A DNA stretch of 64,000 nt from Gordonia malaquae NBRC 108250 (GTDB lineage: Bacteria > Actinomycetota > Actinomycetes > Mycobacteriales > Mycobacteriaceae), in assembly GCF_000344135.1 (NCBI RefSeq), contig NZ_BAOP01000001.1, positions 62,001 through 126,000 of the forward strand. Reading direction: 5' to 3'. Positions 1 through 7,949 of the stretch are shown here, one piece after another. The stretch's first letter is position 1; each line of letters begins with the position of its first letter. The notes beneath the pieces are model-generated. The model saw nothing but the letters and a program-made list of their open reading frames with translations, searched no databases and was not told the origin of the DNA. The translations under genes were made by a program, and so were the position numbers.

Positions 1-485
1 GCGACGTGAGCGGCGACCGATCCGCCGAGCATCGCCATGAGCGGCGTGAGAAGCATCAGTGCCATCGACAGGACGTACTCTGCGACGGTCCACCCGACGG
101 ACCGGTGACCGTGAAGTCGGCGAAGCATGAGCACCACTTGGCGGGCTCGACGACGATCGTCAGGTGAGCATGAACGCAGGACCAGCCGGACAGGGCGGGC
201 CAGCACGATGAGCGCCGGGGCCACCATCATCCCGACGACGTGGCCGACCATCACCGCGGGACCGTAGGCTACGGCGAGGGTCGACCATGCGACACCCGCC
301 GTGCCGATGACGAAGAACCAGAATCTGTGCACCGGCCACCGGACTCCGCCGGCCTGCGACGCGACGACGCCGTACGCCAAGATCGCTGCGAGGCTCACGG
401 CGACGGCCAACATAGTCATGTGCGACGCCCCGTCTGAGACTCCACTGAACGGGTCGGTTCCCCCATGATGGCCGTGGGCGTTCAC
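1..485 (-). CDS. CtaG-like (caa3-type) membrane protein, 3' end outside window
   Basis: Partial gene; about 160 N-terminal residues are visible. Translation from GTG at 485 gives a short His-rich N-terminus (AHGHHGG), then hydrophobic segments. The stretch VGHVVGMMVAPALIVLARP resembles the 'H-x-x-x-x-hhhAPhhhLxxP' helix of the caa3_CtaG family, whose members assist copper insertion into cytochrome c oxidase. A GAGGTGA stretch about 12 bases upstream of the GTG supports that start; an in-frame ATG at 419 is the alternative. Family assignment is by pattern only. The His-rich N-terminus would suit a copper role, but that is inference. Confidence 0.6.
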   Translation of the reverse strand, partial: MNAHGHHGGTDPFSGVSDGASHMTMLAVAVSLAAILAYGVVASQAGGVRWPVHRFWFFVIGTAGVAWSTLAVAYGPAVMVGHVVGMMVAPALIVLARPVRLVLRSCSPDDRRRARQVVLMLRRLHGHRSVGWTVAEYVLSMALMLLTPLMAMLGGSVAAHV

Positions 486-540
486 ACAATCAGCAGATCA
501 CCTCGGCAGGGCATGCCGCAGCGGTATCGACGATCGCCCA

Positions 541-1986
541 TCAGTGCTCGTCGACTGTCGTGGCATCGGTGAGTGTCAGGGCGCCCCAGGTGGCGATCAC
601 TCCGACCACGACCGCGAGGACCGCATAGGTGACTCGTTCGCCGTCGAAGAACGACTGGACGAGTTCAGTGCTCCACTCGCCGACAGGCAGGTTGGCGGTG
701 ACAAGTGCAGCGATCATGGTGCCGATGAGCGCGGTTCCGACACTCGTGCCGACTTCCTGCGCGGTGTCGTTCAGCGCGGCGCCGATCGAGGTGCGGTTCT
801 CCGGCATGGCGTCGACGAGCGCGACCGCGCAGATCGTCATCACGGTGCGGAGTCCGATGGTCATCAGGACCATGCTGATCGCGATCACGAGGTAGCCGTG
901 ATGCACGCCCCACGCCATCGCGGCGAGCGCAGTCGTGAGGAAGCCCGCACCGACCAGGCATGCGATCCGATGCCCGAACCGCTTGGCGAGATACTCCGAG
1001 AACGGGGTGGCGACGATCATCGTGACGATCATCGGCAGATTCGCCAGGCCCGCGCGCACGGGGCTCCAGCCGAAGGCGTACTGGAAGTGCAGGATGAGGC
1101 CGAACATGACACCCGCCATCGCGATCGAGGTGCCGACCTGGGCGATCGCTGCACCTCGCACCGTTCCGGTGGCGAAGAGGCTCAGGTCGAGCATCGGCTC
1201 AGCAGTGCGCCGTTCGTGCCGCACGAATCCGACGCCCGCCGCGATCGCGGCGACTGCGCAGCCCCACGCCCACGGCGAGGTCCATCCGTGTTCGACGCCC
1301 GCGGTGAGCGTGTAGCAGCCGAGACCGATGGCCAGGATGCTCAAGGCGGCGCCCGGCAGATCCAAGCGATCGGATGTGAGGTCTTCGCGTCGGTCGGCGG
1401 GCACACCGAGTCGGACGCCGATCCAGGCGACCAGCGCGATCGGTGCGTTGACCAGGAGCAACCACTCCCAGCCGACATGCGCGAGGGCGGTGCCACCGAG
1501 CAACGGTCCGAGAATGAAGCCACTCATGCCGACGATGATCATCAATGTCATGGCTCGCATGCGGAGGGCCTGGTCGTCGAACAGACGAAAGACGAGCGAG
1601 TTGGTGATGGGCGCCATCGCCGCAGCCGCCAACCCGAGCAGCGCTCGCAGAGCGATCAGTTCGCCGGTCGAGGTCACAGCGACCACACCGATGCTGATGA
1701 CGCCGAAGGCCGACAGCCCGACGAGCAGGACTCTGCGTCGGCCGAGACGGTCGGCCATCGCCCCGGCGGTCAGCAGAAGCCCGCCGAACGTCAACGAGTA
1801 GGCGCCGGACACCCACTGCAGCGCAGTGGTGCCGCCTCCGAGGTCACGACCGATGGTCGGCAGGGCGATCGTGAGGAGCGTGTTGTCGACCATCTCTACA
1901 AAGAACGCGAGACAGAGGGCGAACAACGGAATCCATGCCGCGCGAAGCGACGTGTAGGTGCGTGGGGAGTCGGTGGTGATGGGCAT
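541..1986 (-). CDS. MFS drug-efflux transporter (DHA2/EmrB-QacA type)
   Basis: A 481-residue multi-helix transporter. It has the MFS loop signature MADRLGRRRVLLVG after helix 2 and the helix-5 region ILGPLLGGTALAHVGW typical of 14-helix proton-driven drug exporters. The start is the ATG at 1986, preceded by AGGAGGG; the reading frame continues 18 codons upstream, but that part lies in the operator. It is divergent from the TetR gene at 2083. The 96-base gap holds three GAACnnnGTTC sites, so this TetR very likely represses both genes. The substrate cannot be read from sequence; a lipophilic drug or dye is the usual case. Confidence 0.88.
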   Translation of the reverse strand: MPITTDSPRTYTSLRAAWIPLFALCLAFFVEMVDNTLLTIALPTIGRDLGGGTTALQWVSGAYSLTFGGLLLTAGAMADRLGRRRVLLVGLSAFGVISIGVVAVTSTGELIALRALLGLAAAAMAPITNSLVFRLFDDQALRMRAMTLMIIVGMSGFILGPLLGGTALAHVGWEWLLLVNAPIALVAWIGVRLGVPADRREDLTSDRLDLPGAALSILAIGLGCYTLTAGVEHGWTSPWAWGCAVAAIAAGVGFVRHERRTAEPMLDLSLFATGTVRGAAIAQVGTSIAMAGVMFGLILHFQYAFGWSPVRAGLANLPMIVTMIVATPFSEYLAKRFGHRIACLVGAGFLTTALAAMAWGVHHGYLVIAISMVLMTIGLRTVMTICAVALVDAMPENRTSIGAALNDTAQEVGTSVGTALIGTMIAALVTANLPVGEWSTELVQSFFDGERVTYAVLAVVVGVIATWGALTLTDATTVDEH

Positions 1987-2008
1987 CGTCGATCCCTCCT
2001 TTCGTATC

Positions 2009-2057
2009 GAACATCGTTCGGTTATCGAACGATGTTCCATACGATAGAACAGCGTTC
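2009..2057. promoter_or_regulatory. TetR operator: three GAACnnnGTTC sites
   Basis: Three copies of GAAC-N3-GTTC lie at 2009-2019, 2027-2037 and 2047-2057. The first two together form a perfect 12-base inverted repeat (GAACATCGTTCG / CGAACGATGTTC) around GTTAT. They fill the gap between the divergent MFS and TetR genes, as expected for an autoregulated efflux switch. Binding by the adjacent TetR is inference. Confidence 0.8.
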
Positions 2058-2082
2058 GATAGGATGCAATGCAGGAGGATCA

Positions 2083-2793
2083 ATGACTGCCGCACACAGC
2101 ACACCCGCGACGAAGGCGACCGGACGACGACGCGCGTCCCACTCGATGGAGACCGTGATCGGCGAGGCCGTGGCCATCTTGGACGAGGCGGGCGAACCGG
2201 CGTTGACGTTCCGCGCGCTTGCCGCACGCCTCGGCGGAGGCGTGGCCAGCATCTACTGGTACGTCCAGAACAAGGACGAACTGCTCGACCGCGCCACCGA
2301 CCACGTGCTCGGCGACGTGCTCGCGGTGACCGAGGAGTTCGTCGACACCGACGACCCGATCGCCGACGTCCGGCGTGTGGGCGTCGCACTGTTCGACACC
2401 GTCGCCGATCGCCCATGGCTGGGCGGCTATCTGATGCGCGACACCGGAGTGCAGCCGAACGGGCTCGCGCTCTACGAGACGATCGGGCGTCACGTGATGC
2501 GCCTGGAATTGAATCCGCGCGACACCTTCCACGCCGTGTCGGCGATCCTCGGTTTTGTCATCGGCACCGCGACCGACCTCGGGCAGCAGATCCCGAAGGA
2601 GGTTCTCGACGGCACCGTGACCGGCGAGGAGTACATCAGACGGTTCGCAGACCAATGGCGAGCACTCGATCCGCAGGAGCACCCGTACATCCACTACATC
2701 GTGGACGAGTTCGACGGCCACGACGACCGCGACCAGTTCACCGCGGGTCTCGACCTTCTTCTCGACGGCCTACGACTCAAATCACAGCGCTGA
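2083..2793 (+). CDS. TetR-family repressor of the adjacent MFS exporter
   Basis: A 236-residue regulator. The N-terminal helix-turn-helix lies within LTFRALAARLGGGVASIYWYVQNKDELLD, the usual TetR DNA-binding block; the rest is an all-helical ligand domain resembling the TetR_C (tetracycline-type) class. The ATG at 2083 follows GCAGGAGGA at ideal distance. The gene is divergent from the MFS transporter and sits directly beside the triple operator, so a ligand-released repressor of efflux is the natural reading. Its 3' end overlaps the convergent MocR gene by 17 bases. Confidence 0.88.
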   Translation: MTAAHSTPATKATGRRRASHSMETVIGEAVAILDEAGEPALTFRALAARLGGGVASIYWYVQNKDELLDRATDHVLGDVLAVTEEFVDTDDPIADVRRVGVALFDTVADRPWLGGYLMRDTGVQPNGLALYETIGRHVMRLELNPRDTFHAVSAILGFVIGTATDLGQQIPKEVLDGTVTGEEYIRRFADQWRALDPQEHPYIHYIVDEFDGHDDRDQFTAGLDLLLDGLRLKSQR

Positions 2794-4153
2794 GACGACG
2801 CACCCCTTCATCGATTTGTGCCGGCGTGGCAGCTCCGAAGGAGAATCGAAGAAACGATGCGGGCGGCTCGTCGACGAAGAAGTGCCGGCCGTCGCCGACG
2901 AGCACCCCCGCGGTGTCCGCCGCGGCGCACACAGCAGTCGAATCAACCCCGTCGGGCAACCGCGCCCAGAGGTGAAGACCACCCCTGGGAACGATCGGAA
3001 TCCTCAGCTCAGGCATTGCCGCGCGAAGGGACGACACGAGGGCGTCACGCCGAGCGATCAGCTCAGGCCGTATGCGTTTGAGGTGCCTCGGCCACGCATT
3101 CGACGTCAGCAGACTCACCGCCGCCTCCTGCATGAGAGGCGCGACGCAGAGGTCGTCAGCGGTCCTCGAGGCACGGAGTCTACGACCGGCAGGCCCCCTG
3201 GCGATCACCGCACCGACCCGCATGCCGGGCGACACGGGCTTCGACAATGTCACAATCGTCACGATGTGGCCGTCAGGGTCGAGCGCAGACAGTGGAGCCG
3301 GCGTCACCCCCTCAAGGCACAGGTGCCGTGACCAGTCGTCCTCGACGAGGAACGCGCCGTGTCGACGGGCGAGTTCGACGACTTCCAACCTGCGCTCGGC
3401 CGTCAAGACCGCACCTGACGGATTCGCGAAGTTCGGCTGCAGGTAGACAACCCGCGCCCGTGTCCGCTCCAACGCGTCGGCGAGAGCATCAACCCGAACT
3501 CCGCCGCCGTCCGAGGGCACGGACGCCAGTCGCAGACCAGCACTCTGCGCCGCGATGATCGCCCCGGGATAGGTTGGGCTCTCGGTCAACACCGTGGCCC
3601 CAGGTTCCGCCAGAGTCCGCAGCACAGAGACGAGCGCCTGCTGACCACCGGACACCACAAGAACATCGTCGGGATCGGCGCGGAAGTCTGCGGCGATCAC
3701 GCGCCGGAGCTCTGGCAGGCCGGTGGGGTCCGTCATCGTCCATGCATGCGGAGACTTCGCGGCACGCGCAGTGATCCGGCGAATGTCGTCATTGGGTTGC
3801 AACTCAGAAGCGAGATAGCCCCACGAGAGCGGGATCTTCCCGCCACCTCCATAGCCGCCGAGTCTCGACGCGCGTCCTTCGTCGACGCGCTTCGACCCCA
3901 GCGCTTGAGACTGCCAGGCGAAATCTGGATCAACGTTCGGTCCGACTTCGGCGACGAACGTACCCCTCCCCGGCTCTGAGCGCACCAGCCCGTGCGCGGC
4001 GAGCTCAGCTAAAGCAGCAGAAACGGTACCCGCACTGGCGTGAAGCGTCGCCGACAGCGTCCGCACTCCCGGAAGCTTGTCGCCAGCGTTCATCGTCTTG
4101 ATCCGCCCCCTGAGCAGATCGGCAATCTCTGACGATCTGTTACTCTCAATCAT
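2777..4153 (-). CDS. MocR-type regulator (GntR HTH fused to PLP aminotransferase fold)
   Basis: 458 residues. Residues 1-70 form a GntR winged helix (KLPGVRTLSATLHASAGTVSAALAEL). Residues from about 105 form a fold-type-I aminotransferase domain with SGGQQAL near 168, ANPSG near 243, and the PLP lysine in TLSKPVSPG (K305). Such proteins act as regulators, not enzymes. I chose ATG 4153 because the HTH begins right after it. A TATCTA -10-like element at 4162-4167 (minus strand) would make the transcript nearly leaderless. It is divergent from the GNAT gene at 4284, the likely target. The effector is unknown. Confidence 0.85.
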   Translation of the reverse strand: MIESNRSSEIADLLRGRIKTMNAGDKLPGVRTLSATLHASAGTVSAALAELAAHGLVRSEPGRGTFVAEVGPNVDPDFAWQSQALGSKRVDEGRASRLGGYGGGGKIPLSWGYLASELQPNDDIRRITARAAKSPHAWTMTDPTGLPELRRVIAADFRADPDDVLVVSGGQQALVSVLRTLAEPGATVLTESPTYPGAIIAAQSAGLRLASVPSDGGGVRVDALADALERTRARVVYLQPNFANPSGAVLTAERRLEVVELARRHGAFLVEDDWSRHLCLEGVTPAPLSALDPDGHIVTIVTLSKPVSPGMRVGAVIARGPAGRRLRASRTADDLCVAPLMQEAAVSLLTSNAWPRHLKRIRPELIARRDALVSSLRAAMPELRIPIVPRGGLHLWARLPDGVDSTAVCAAADTAGVLVGDGRHFFVDEPPASFLRFSFGAATPAQIDEGVRRLSAVI

Positions 4154-4283
4154 GAGACTACTAGATAACGTTACTGCCAATTTCGCAAGTCCGTTACCTC
4201 GCCTTCGCGGCCCGCCGATTCTCGTTCGTCCAGTCCATTCACCTGACGCGCGATTCCGCGCTGAATCTCCACAAGGAACCCTC

Positions 4284-4748
4284 ATGGCGAACACTTCAAC
4301 AATCACCATTCGACCCTTGCTCGTCTCGGACGAGTCCCGTTGGCGCGATCTGTTTCGCGCATACCGCGAGTTCTACCTACTACCCGAGCCGGAGGCCGTC
4401 GTGTCGACGGCATGGGGCTGGATGATGGACCCTCGGCACGAGTGCAACGGACTGGTCGCGGAGTCCAACGAGGCAGTCGTCGGTTTTGCACATCACCGGC
4501 GATATTCGTCGCCGTACACCGCGACCACCGGGATCTTCCTCGACGATCTGTTCACTGTCCCGGCGGCACGAGGACAGGGCGTCGGGCGCGCGCTGATCAA
4601 CCGGCTCACGGACATGGCAGCTTCCGAGGGGCGAGCCGCGGTCCAGTGGGTGACGGCTGAGGACAACCTCCAGGCCCAGGCGCTCTACGGCACCTTGGCA
4701 AGCCGCACGAAGTGGGTGACGTACGAGGTCCAACTCACGAGTCAGTGA
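4284..4748 (+). CDS. GNAT-family N-acetyltransferase
   Basis: 154 residues. The acetyl-CoA pyrophosphate loop is visible as ARGQGVGRALI at residues 95-105, preceded by the beta-4 strand IFLDDLFTVP, with the QALYGTL C-terminal segment usual for GNATs. ATG 4284 follows AAGGAA; the frame is open further upstream but crosses the MocR start region. The substrate amine is not identifiable. Divergent placement from a MocR regulator suggests control by a PLP- or amine-related ligand, but this is inference. Confidence 0.85.
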   Translation: MANTSTITIRPLLVSDESRWRDLFRAYREFYLLPEPEAVVSTAWGWMMDPRHECNGLVAESNEAVVGFAHHRRYSSPYTATTGIFLDDLFTVPAARGQGVGRALINRLTDMAASEGRAAVQWVTAEDNLQAQALYGTLASRTKWVTYEVQLTSQ

Positions 4749-4828
4749 CGTGACTGTCGGTCGGCTGCGCACATCGGGTTTGCCGCAGCCGACCGCAGAT
4801 CGCTGCCGGGGAGGCTTCTCGGAGGAAC

Positions 4829-5119
4829 CTAGAGCGCGTCGAGACGATTCCCGAGTTCGGTGTATTCGGGAAGCCACCCGCTGCTCGCCGCGATCTCGCA
4901 CAACGGCCCGGTCGGGAGAAACCAGAACCTCACGTCGGCCAAGGACGCGACGTCGCCCGACCGCAGCGCTGCGGCCCGCTGGTCGAGGATTCCGACGAGC
5001 TCGTCGCTGGTGTCGAAAGTCGACTGCCACGACAGGTCGTGCGACCGACTTCGAACGATGTCGGCGGTCTCCTCGACGACGTCCGCGACGGCCCTCAGAT
5101 CGGTCACGCTACGAGCCAC
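4829..5119 (-). CDS. hypothetical protein, 96 aa
   Basis: Not recognised. A soluble, mostly helical 96-residue protein without signal peptide or metal motifs. It overlaps the upstream gene (5109-5429, same strand) by 11 bases, which argues for co-translation and for both being real. Mixed composition and codon-position GC like the surroundings fit a genuine gene. No function can be given. Confidence 0.55.
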   Translation of the reverse strand: MARSVTDLRAVADVVEETADIVRSRSHDLSWQSTFDTSDELVGILDQRAAALRSGDVASLADVRFWFLPTGPLCEIAASSGWLPEYTELGNRLDAL

Positions 5120-5429
5120 CTGCCAAGCCGATCAACCCGAGCGCCGCGAGACCGACCGCGACGGTCGAGACAACGACTCGGGTTCGACGCCGACGCGCAC
5201 GGACGAACGTCACTCCCCAAATCGCGGCGAGAATCAGCAGAGCCACGGTCCACATCAACCATTCAACCGTCAGAGCGAACGAATTGCTGGCATCAAGCGA
5301 TCCGCCCGGCGTTCGCTTCGCGCTCCACCTCATCAAGACGACGCCTCCGGTCGACGCGCCGATCACTGTGGATCCACCGACCGCCACCGCAGTCGAGACT
5401 CTGCCTGCGAGGTCGCGTGCGGGTTCCAT
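5109..5429 (-). CDS. small two-helix membrane protein, 106 aa
   Basis: Not recognised. Two hydrophobic segments are clear: the first contains ALTVEWLMWTVALLILAAIWG, and a C-terminal one runs TVAVGLAALGLIGLAGG, separated by the basic stretch RARRRRTR (cytoplasmic by the positive-inside rule). ATG 5429 is chosen; the frame is open to 5492, and a strong GGGAGGGGGA sits about 18 bases upstream of the ATG, so the start is uncertain. It appears to form a two-gene operon with the 96-aa gene that follows. Confidence 0.5.
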   Translation of the reverse strand: MEPARDLAGRVSTAVAVGGSTVIGASTGGVVLMRWSAKRTPGGSLDASNSFALTVEWLMWTVALLILAAIWGVTFVRARRRRTRVVVSTVAVGLAALGLIGLAGGS

Positions 5430-5651
5430 GGCGGTCGAGTCTATGTCTTCCCCCTCCCGACCGGCCGCTTGGGGAAGCTGTTCGACCGGCACGTCGCCGG
5501 TCGCGGGCCTTGGTCACGATGGCTGCGTGATGGGCGCCGAGCAGGGCGGCCATCCATGGATGGCCGTCTGCGCTCGCGCCTTCGCCCACACGGTCGTCGC
5601 GGTGGTGACCGCGCGGGCGGTCGTCCTGAGCGACGCGGCTACCGTCGAACA

Positions 5652-5990
5652 ATGCCACCTCGCCCCCGCGCCGCCAGATACGCTCGCCGCCGGAAACTGC
5701 GGATGGCGCAGAAGGATCACGATCTCACCGCAGAACAGTGGGCATCACTGCAGGACGAGTGGGGCGGGTGCGCATATTGCGGCGCGGCAGGGCCCGGACT
5801 GCAGAAGGACTGCATGCTGCCCATCTCGCGCGGTGGCCGATACACGCTCGACAACGTCGTCCCGAGCTGCCGTTCGTGCAATTCCAGCAAGTGCAACGCC
5901 GAACTCACCACGTGGATGCGTCGCAAGAAGCTCGACGAACGGCTGTTCCTCGAGCGGCACTACCTCATCCGCCAACGCCTGGCGGAGTAG
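5652..5990 (+). CDS. small HNH-endonuclease-like protein with Cys in place of first His
   Basis: 112 residues. A basic N-terminus (RYARRRKLR) precedes a Cys4 zinc-ribbon HNH fold: CAYC at 40-43, then D53-C54, RGGRYTLDN at 60-68, and CRSCN at 73-77. In canonical HNH enzymes the residue after the Asp is the metal-activating His; here it is Cys (DCMLP). I recall similar DC-type proteins in actinobacteria, so this may be a subfamily rather than a mutant. The longer start (5652, not 5703) keeps the basic segment. Function, and whether it cuts DNA, are unknown. Confidence 0.7.
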   Translation: MPPRPRAARYARRRKLRMAQKDHDLTAEQWASLQDEWGGCAYCGAAGPGLQKDCMLPISRGGRYTLDNVVPSCRSCNSSKCNAELTTWMRRKKLDERLFLERHYLIRQRLAE

Positions 5991-5994
5991 AGCT

Positions 5995-6010
5995 TCTCGA
6001 CTGCGCTCGA
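5995..6010. repeat. dispersed 16-base intergenic repeat
   Basis: TCTCGACTGCGCTCGA, identical to 24608-24623. Both copies lie directly after stop codons in short gaps between genes. Confidence 0.5.
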
Positions 6011-6051
6011 AGAACCGAGGAGACGACCGAAGAACCGCGAGGAAGACAGCA

Positions 6052-6084
6052 CGACGCCCGCACCGGAATCCGGTGCGGGCGTCG
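6052..6084. terminator. bidirectional terminator hairpin
   Basis: A perfect 15-base stem (CGACGCCCGCACCGG / CCGGTGCGGGCGTCG) closes on the loop AAT, between the convergent HNH gene and 3-hydroxybutyryl-CoA dehydrogenase gene. No strong T-run follows, so it could also act only as a 3' stabiliser. Confidence 0.75.
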
Positions 6085-6098
6085 CGGCGAGTCGGGCG

Positions 6099-6950
6099 CT
6101 ACGCGCTGTAGTCGTAGAACCCGCGGCCGGTCTTGCGGCCGAGGCGTCCGGCGTCGACCATGCGACGAAGAAGTGCCGGGGGCGCGTAGTGCGGCTCGGC
6201 GAACTCAGCGTACAGCGATTCGGCGGCCGCCAGGCAGATGTCGAGTCCGACGGTGTCGCAGAGGGTCAGCGGACCCATCGGGTAGCCGCAGCCGCCCTTC
6301 ATCGCGGCGTCGATGTCCTCGGCGCTGGCGTAACCCGAGTCGTACATGCGGATCGCCTGGCACAGGTACGGGATGAGCAGGGCGTTCACGATGAAACCCG
6401 AGCGGTCGCCGGCCTGGACCGTGGTCTTGCCGAGGACGTTCTTCGCGTACTCGGTCACCGACGCTGCGGTCTCCGGAGCCGTGGTGAGTGCCGAGATGAT
6501 CTCGACCAGCGGCATCACCGGAACCGGGTTGAAGAAGTGGACACCGACCACGCGCTCGGGATGAGCGGTCGCAGCAGCGATCTTGATGACCGGGATCGAC
6601 GAGGTGTTGGTCGCGAGGATCGCATTCTCGCTCACGACGGCGTCGAGCTTGGCGAAGATGTCGTGCTTGATGGCCTCGACTTCGGGCGCGGCCTCGATCA
6701 CGAGCTCGCGGTCGGCGAACAGGTTCACGTCGAGGGTCACGGTGACGCGCGCGATGGCGGCGTCGGCGTCCTCCTGCGAGATCTTGCCCTTGGCGACGCC
6801 ACGGCTGATGGACTTCGAGATGCGCGCCGCTGCCGCGTCGGCGAACTCCTGCTTGGTCTCCAGCACGAGGACGTTGCTGCCGGCCTTCGCACACACCTCG
6901 GCGATGCCTGCACCCATGGTGCCGCCGCCGATAACGCCGATGAGATTCAC
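6099..6950 (-). CDS. fadB2: 3-hydroxybutyryl-CoA dehydrogenase
   Basis: 283 residues, the normal length for the stand-alone enzyme. It has the Rossmann NAD(P) loop IGGGTMGAG at 7-15, the TNTSS signature at 114-118 and the catalytic His/Glu pair in HFFNPVPVMPLVE (H138, E150). It interconverts 3-hydroxyacyl-CoA and acetoacyl-CoA in short-chain fatty-acid metabolism. The start ATG 6950 is immediately followed by MNLIGVIGGG as usual. No partner genes adjoin; the hairpin at 6052 lies just downstream. Mycobacterial FadB2 is the obvious counterpart. Confidence 0.92.
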   Translation of the reverse strand: MNLIGVIGGGTMGAGIAEVCAKAGSNVLVLETKQEFADAAAARISKSISRGVAKGKISQEDADAAIARVTVTLDVNLFADRELVIEAAPEVEAIKHDIFAKLDAVVSENAILATNTSSIPVIKIAAATAHPERVVGVHFFNPVPVMPLVEIISALTTAPETAASVTEYAKNVLGKTTVQAGDRSGFIVNALLIPYLCQAIRMYDSGYASAEDIDAAMKGGCGYPMGPLTLCDTVGLDICLAAAESLYAEFAEPHYAPPALLRRMVDAGRLGRKTGRGFYDYSA

Positions 6951-7059
6951 ATTGACTCCAAACCGTCACGGGCCGCCGTCGGACGACCGGGATTCTTGCT
7001 TCTCGCCTGACAACAGTAGTGCCCGCATCCCGACTGCTTCAGTTCGGAGGGCTTGATCA

Positions 7060-7076
7060 ATACCCCCCTGGGGTAT
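7060..7076. promoter_or_regulatory. CsoR/RcnR-type operator
   Basis: ATACCCC-CCT-GGGGTAT, a perfect 7-base inverted repeat, lies 48 bases upstream of the His-rich gene. The G-tract pseudo-palindrome flanked by AT matches the known operator shape for CsoR-family metal sensors (copper and related ions). No csoR gene is in the window, so control would be in trans. Confidence 0.75.
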
Positions 7077-7088
7077 ATGTTGATCTCA

Positions 7089-7104
7089 GTGTCCACCCGG
7101 ACAC
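7089..7104 (+). promoter_or_regulatory. small hairpin in 5' leader
   Basis: GTGTCC-ACCC-GGACAC forms a perfect 6-base stem with a 4-base loop between the CsoR-type box and the ribosome-binding site (AAGGAGAAGG, 7112-7121) of the His-rich gene. It may be structural only. Confidence 0.35.
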
Positions 7105-7123
7105 GCCACCGAAGGAGAAGGCA

Positions 7124-7909
7124 ATGAGCACAGGTCACGACCACAATGCGCACGCAGCACACTCGACCACTCCGGGCGGCGTCCTCGTCGCCGACGCCGG
7201 ACTCCGCCTGGTCCTCGGCACCACGATCGCGAGTGCAGGCCGACATTCACTCGAGTTCACCGTCGTCGACGGCGACGGCACCCCGGTCACGGACTACGTC
7301 GAGCAGCACGACAAGGACCTGCATCTGATCGCCGTCCGACGCGACCTCGCAGGCTTCCAGCACGTTCACCCCGTCCGCGACGCCGCAGGCGTGTGGCGTA
7401 CCGACGTGGACCTCACCGCGGGCGTGTGGCGGATCCTCGCCGACTTCACCGCGGCCTCGATCGGTCGCGGAGTCACGTTGGGCGCCGACCTGTTCGTAGC
7501 CGGAGAGTTCACGCCGGAGCCGCTGCCCGCCGTCTCCTCCGCAGTCACGGCGGACGGCTACACGGTGATCCTCGACGGCGGACTGACACCGCAGGAGGGC
7601 CGGACGTTGACGTTCCGCGTGGAGCGCGACGGAGCCCCCGTCACCGATCTCGAGCCCTACCTCGCCGCCTACGGGCACCTGGTGGCCCTGCGTTCAGGCG
7701 ACCTGGCGTACCTGCACGTGCACCCCGACGGTGCACCCGGCGACGGAGTGACCGAGCCGGGACCCGCAATCACCTTCCACGCGACCGCGCCCTCGGCAGG
7801 CGACTACCGGTTGTTCCTCGACTTCAAGCATAACGGCACGGTTCGGACCGCTGAGTTCACGGTCTCGGCCGAGACTCCCCCTCACCACGGTCACCATCAC
7901 CACCACTGA
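7124..7909 (+). CDS. His-rich two-domain protein, probable metal-handling factor
   Basis: 261 residues without a signal peptide. Both ends are His-rich: MSTGHDHNAHAAH at the start and HHGHHHHH at the end. Between them are two similar beta-rich modules, each ending in a QHVHPV / YLHVHPD strand followed by a WRI/YRL...DF strand, suggesting an internal duplication with paired His-x-His metal sites. It follows a CsoR-type operator and a strong ribosome-binding site, and is followed 40 bases later by an MFS transporter with a Cys-rich tail. A metal (copper-like) buffer or chaperone is inferred; I cannot name a characterised family with confidence. Confidence 0.7.
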   Translation: MSTGHDHNAHAAHSTTPGGVLVADAGLRLVLGTTIASAGRHSLEFTVVDGDGTPVTDYVEQHDKDLHLIAVRRDLAGFQHVHPVRDAAGVWRTDVDLTAGVWRILADFTAASIGRGVTLGADLFVAGEFTPEPLPAVSSAVTADGYTVILDGGLTPQEGRTLTFRVERDGAPVTDLEPYLAAYGHLVALRSGDLAYLHVHPDGAPGDGVTEPGPAITFHATAPSAGDYRLFLDFKHNGTVRTAEFTVSAETPPHHGHHHHH

Positions 7910-7949
7910 CCCTCCGTCCCCAGCACTAGAGACTCGAAAGGCCCACGTC

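Noticed and set aside
160..489. Arg-rich 109-codon frame at the left edge
   Set aside because: Composition is a frame shadow; the other minus-strand frame gives a coherent CtaG-like membrane protein.
544..2793. 749-codon open frame on the plus strand across the MFS gene
   Set aside because: Its first part is an Arg/Asp/Glu-rich shadow antisense to the MFS gene; only the last 237 codons (TetR) are real.
4860..5651. Upstream extension of the HNH gene frame
   Set aside because: This part is antisense to the two small minus-strand genes and lacks HNH-family sequence.
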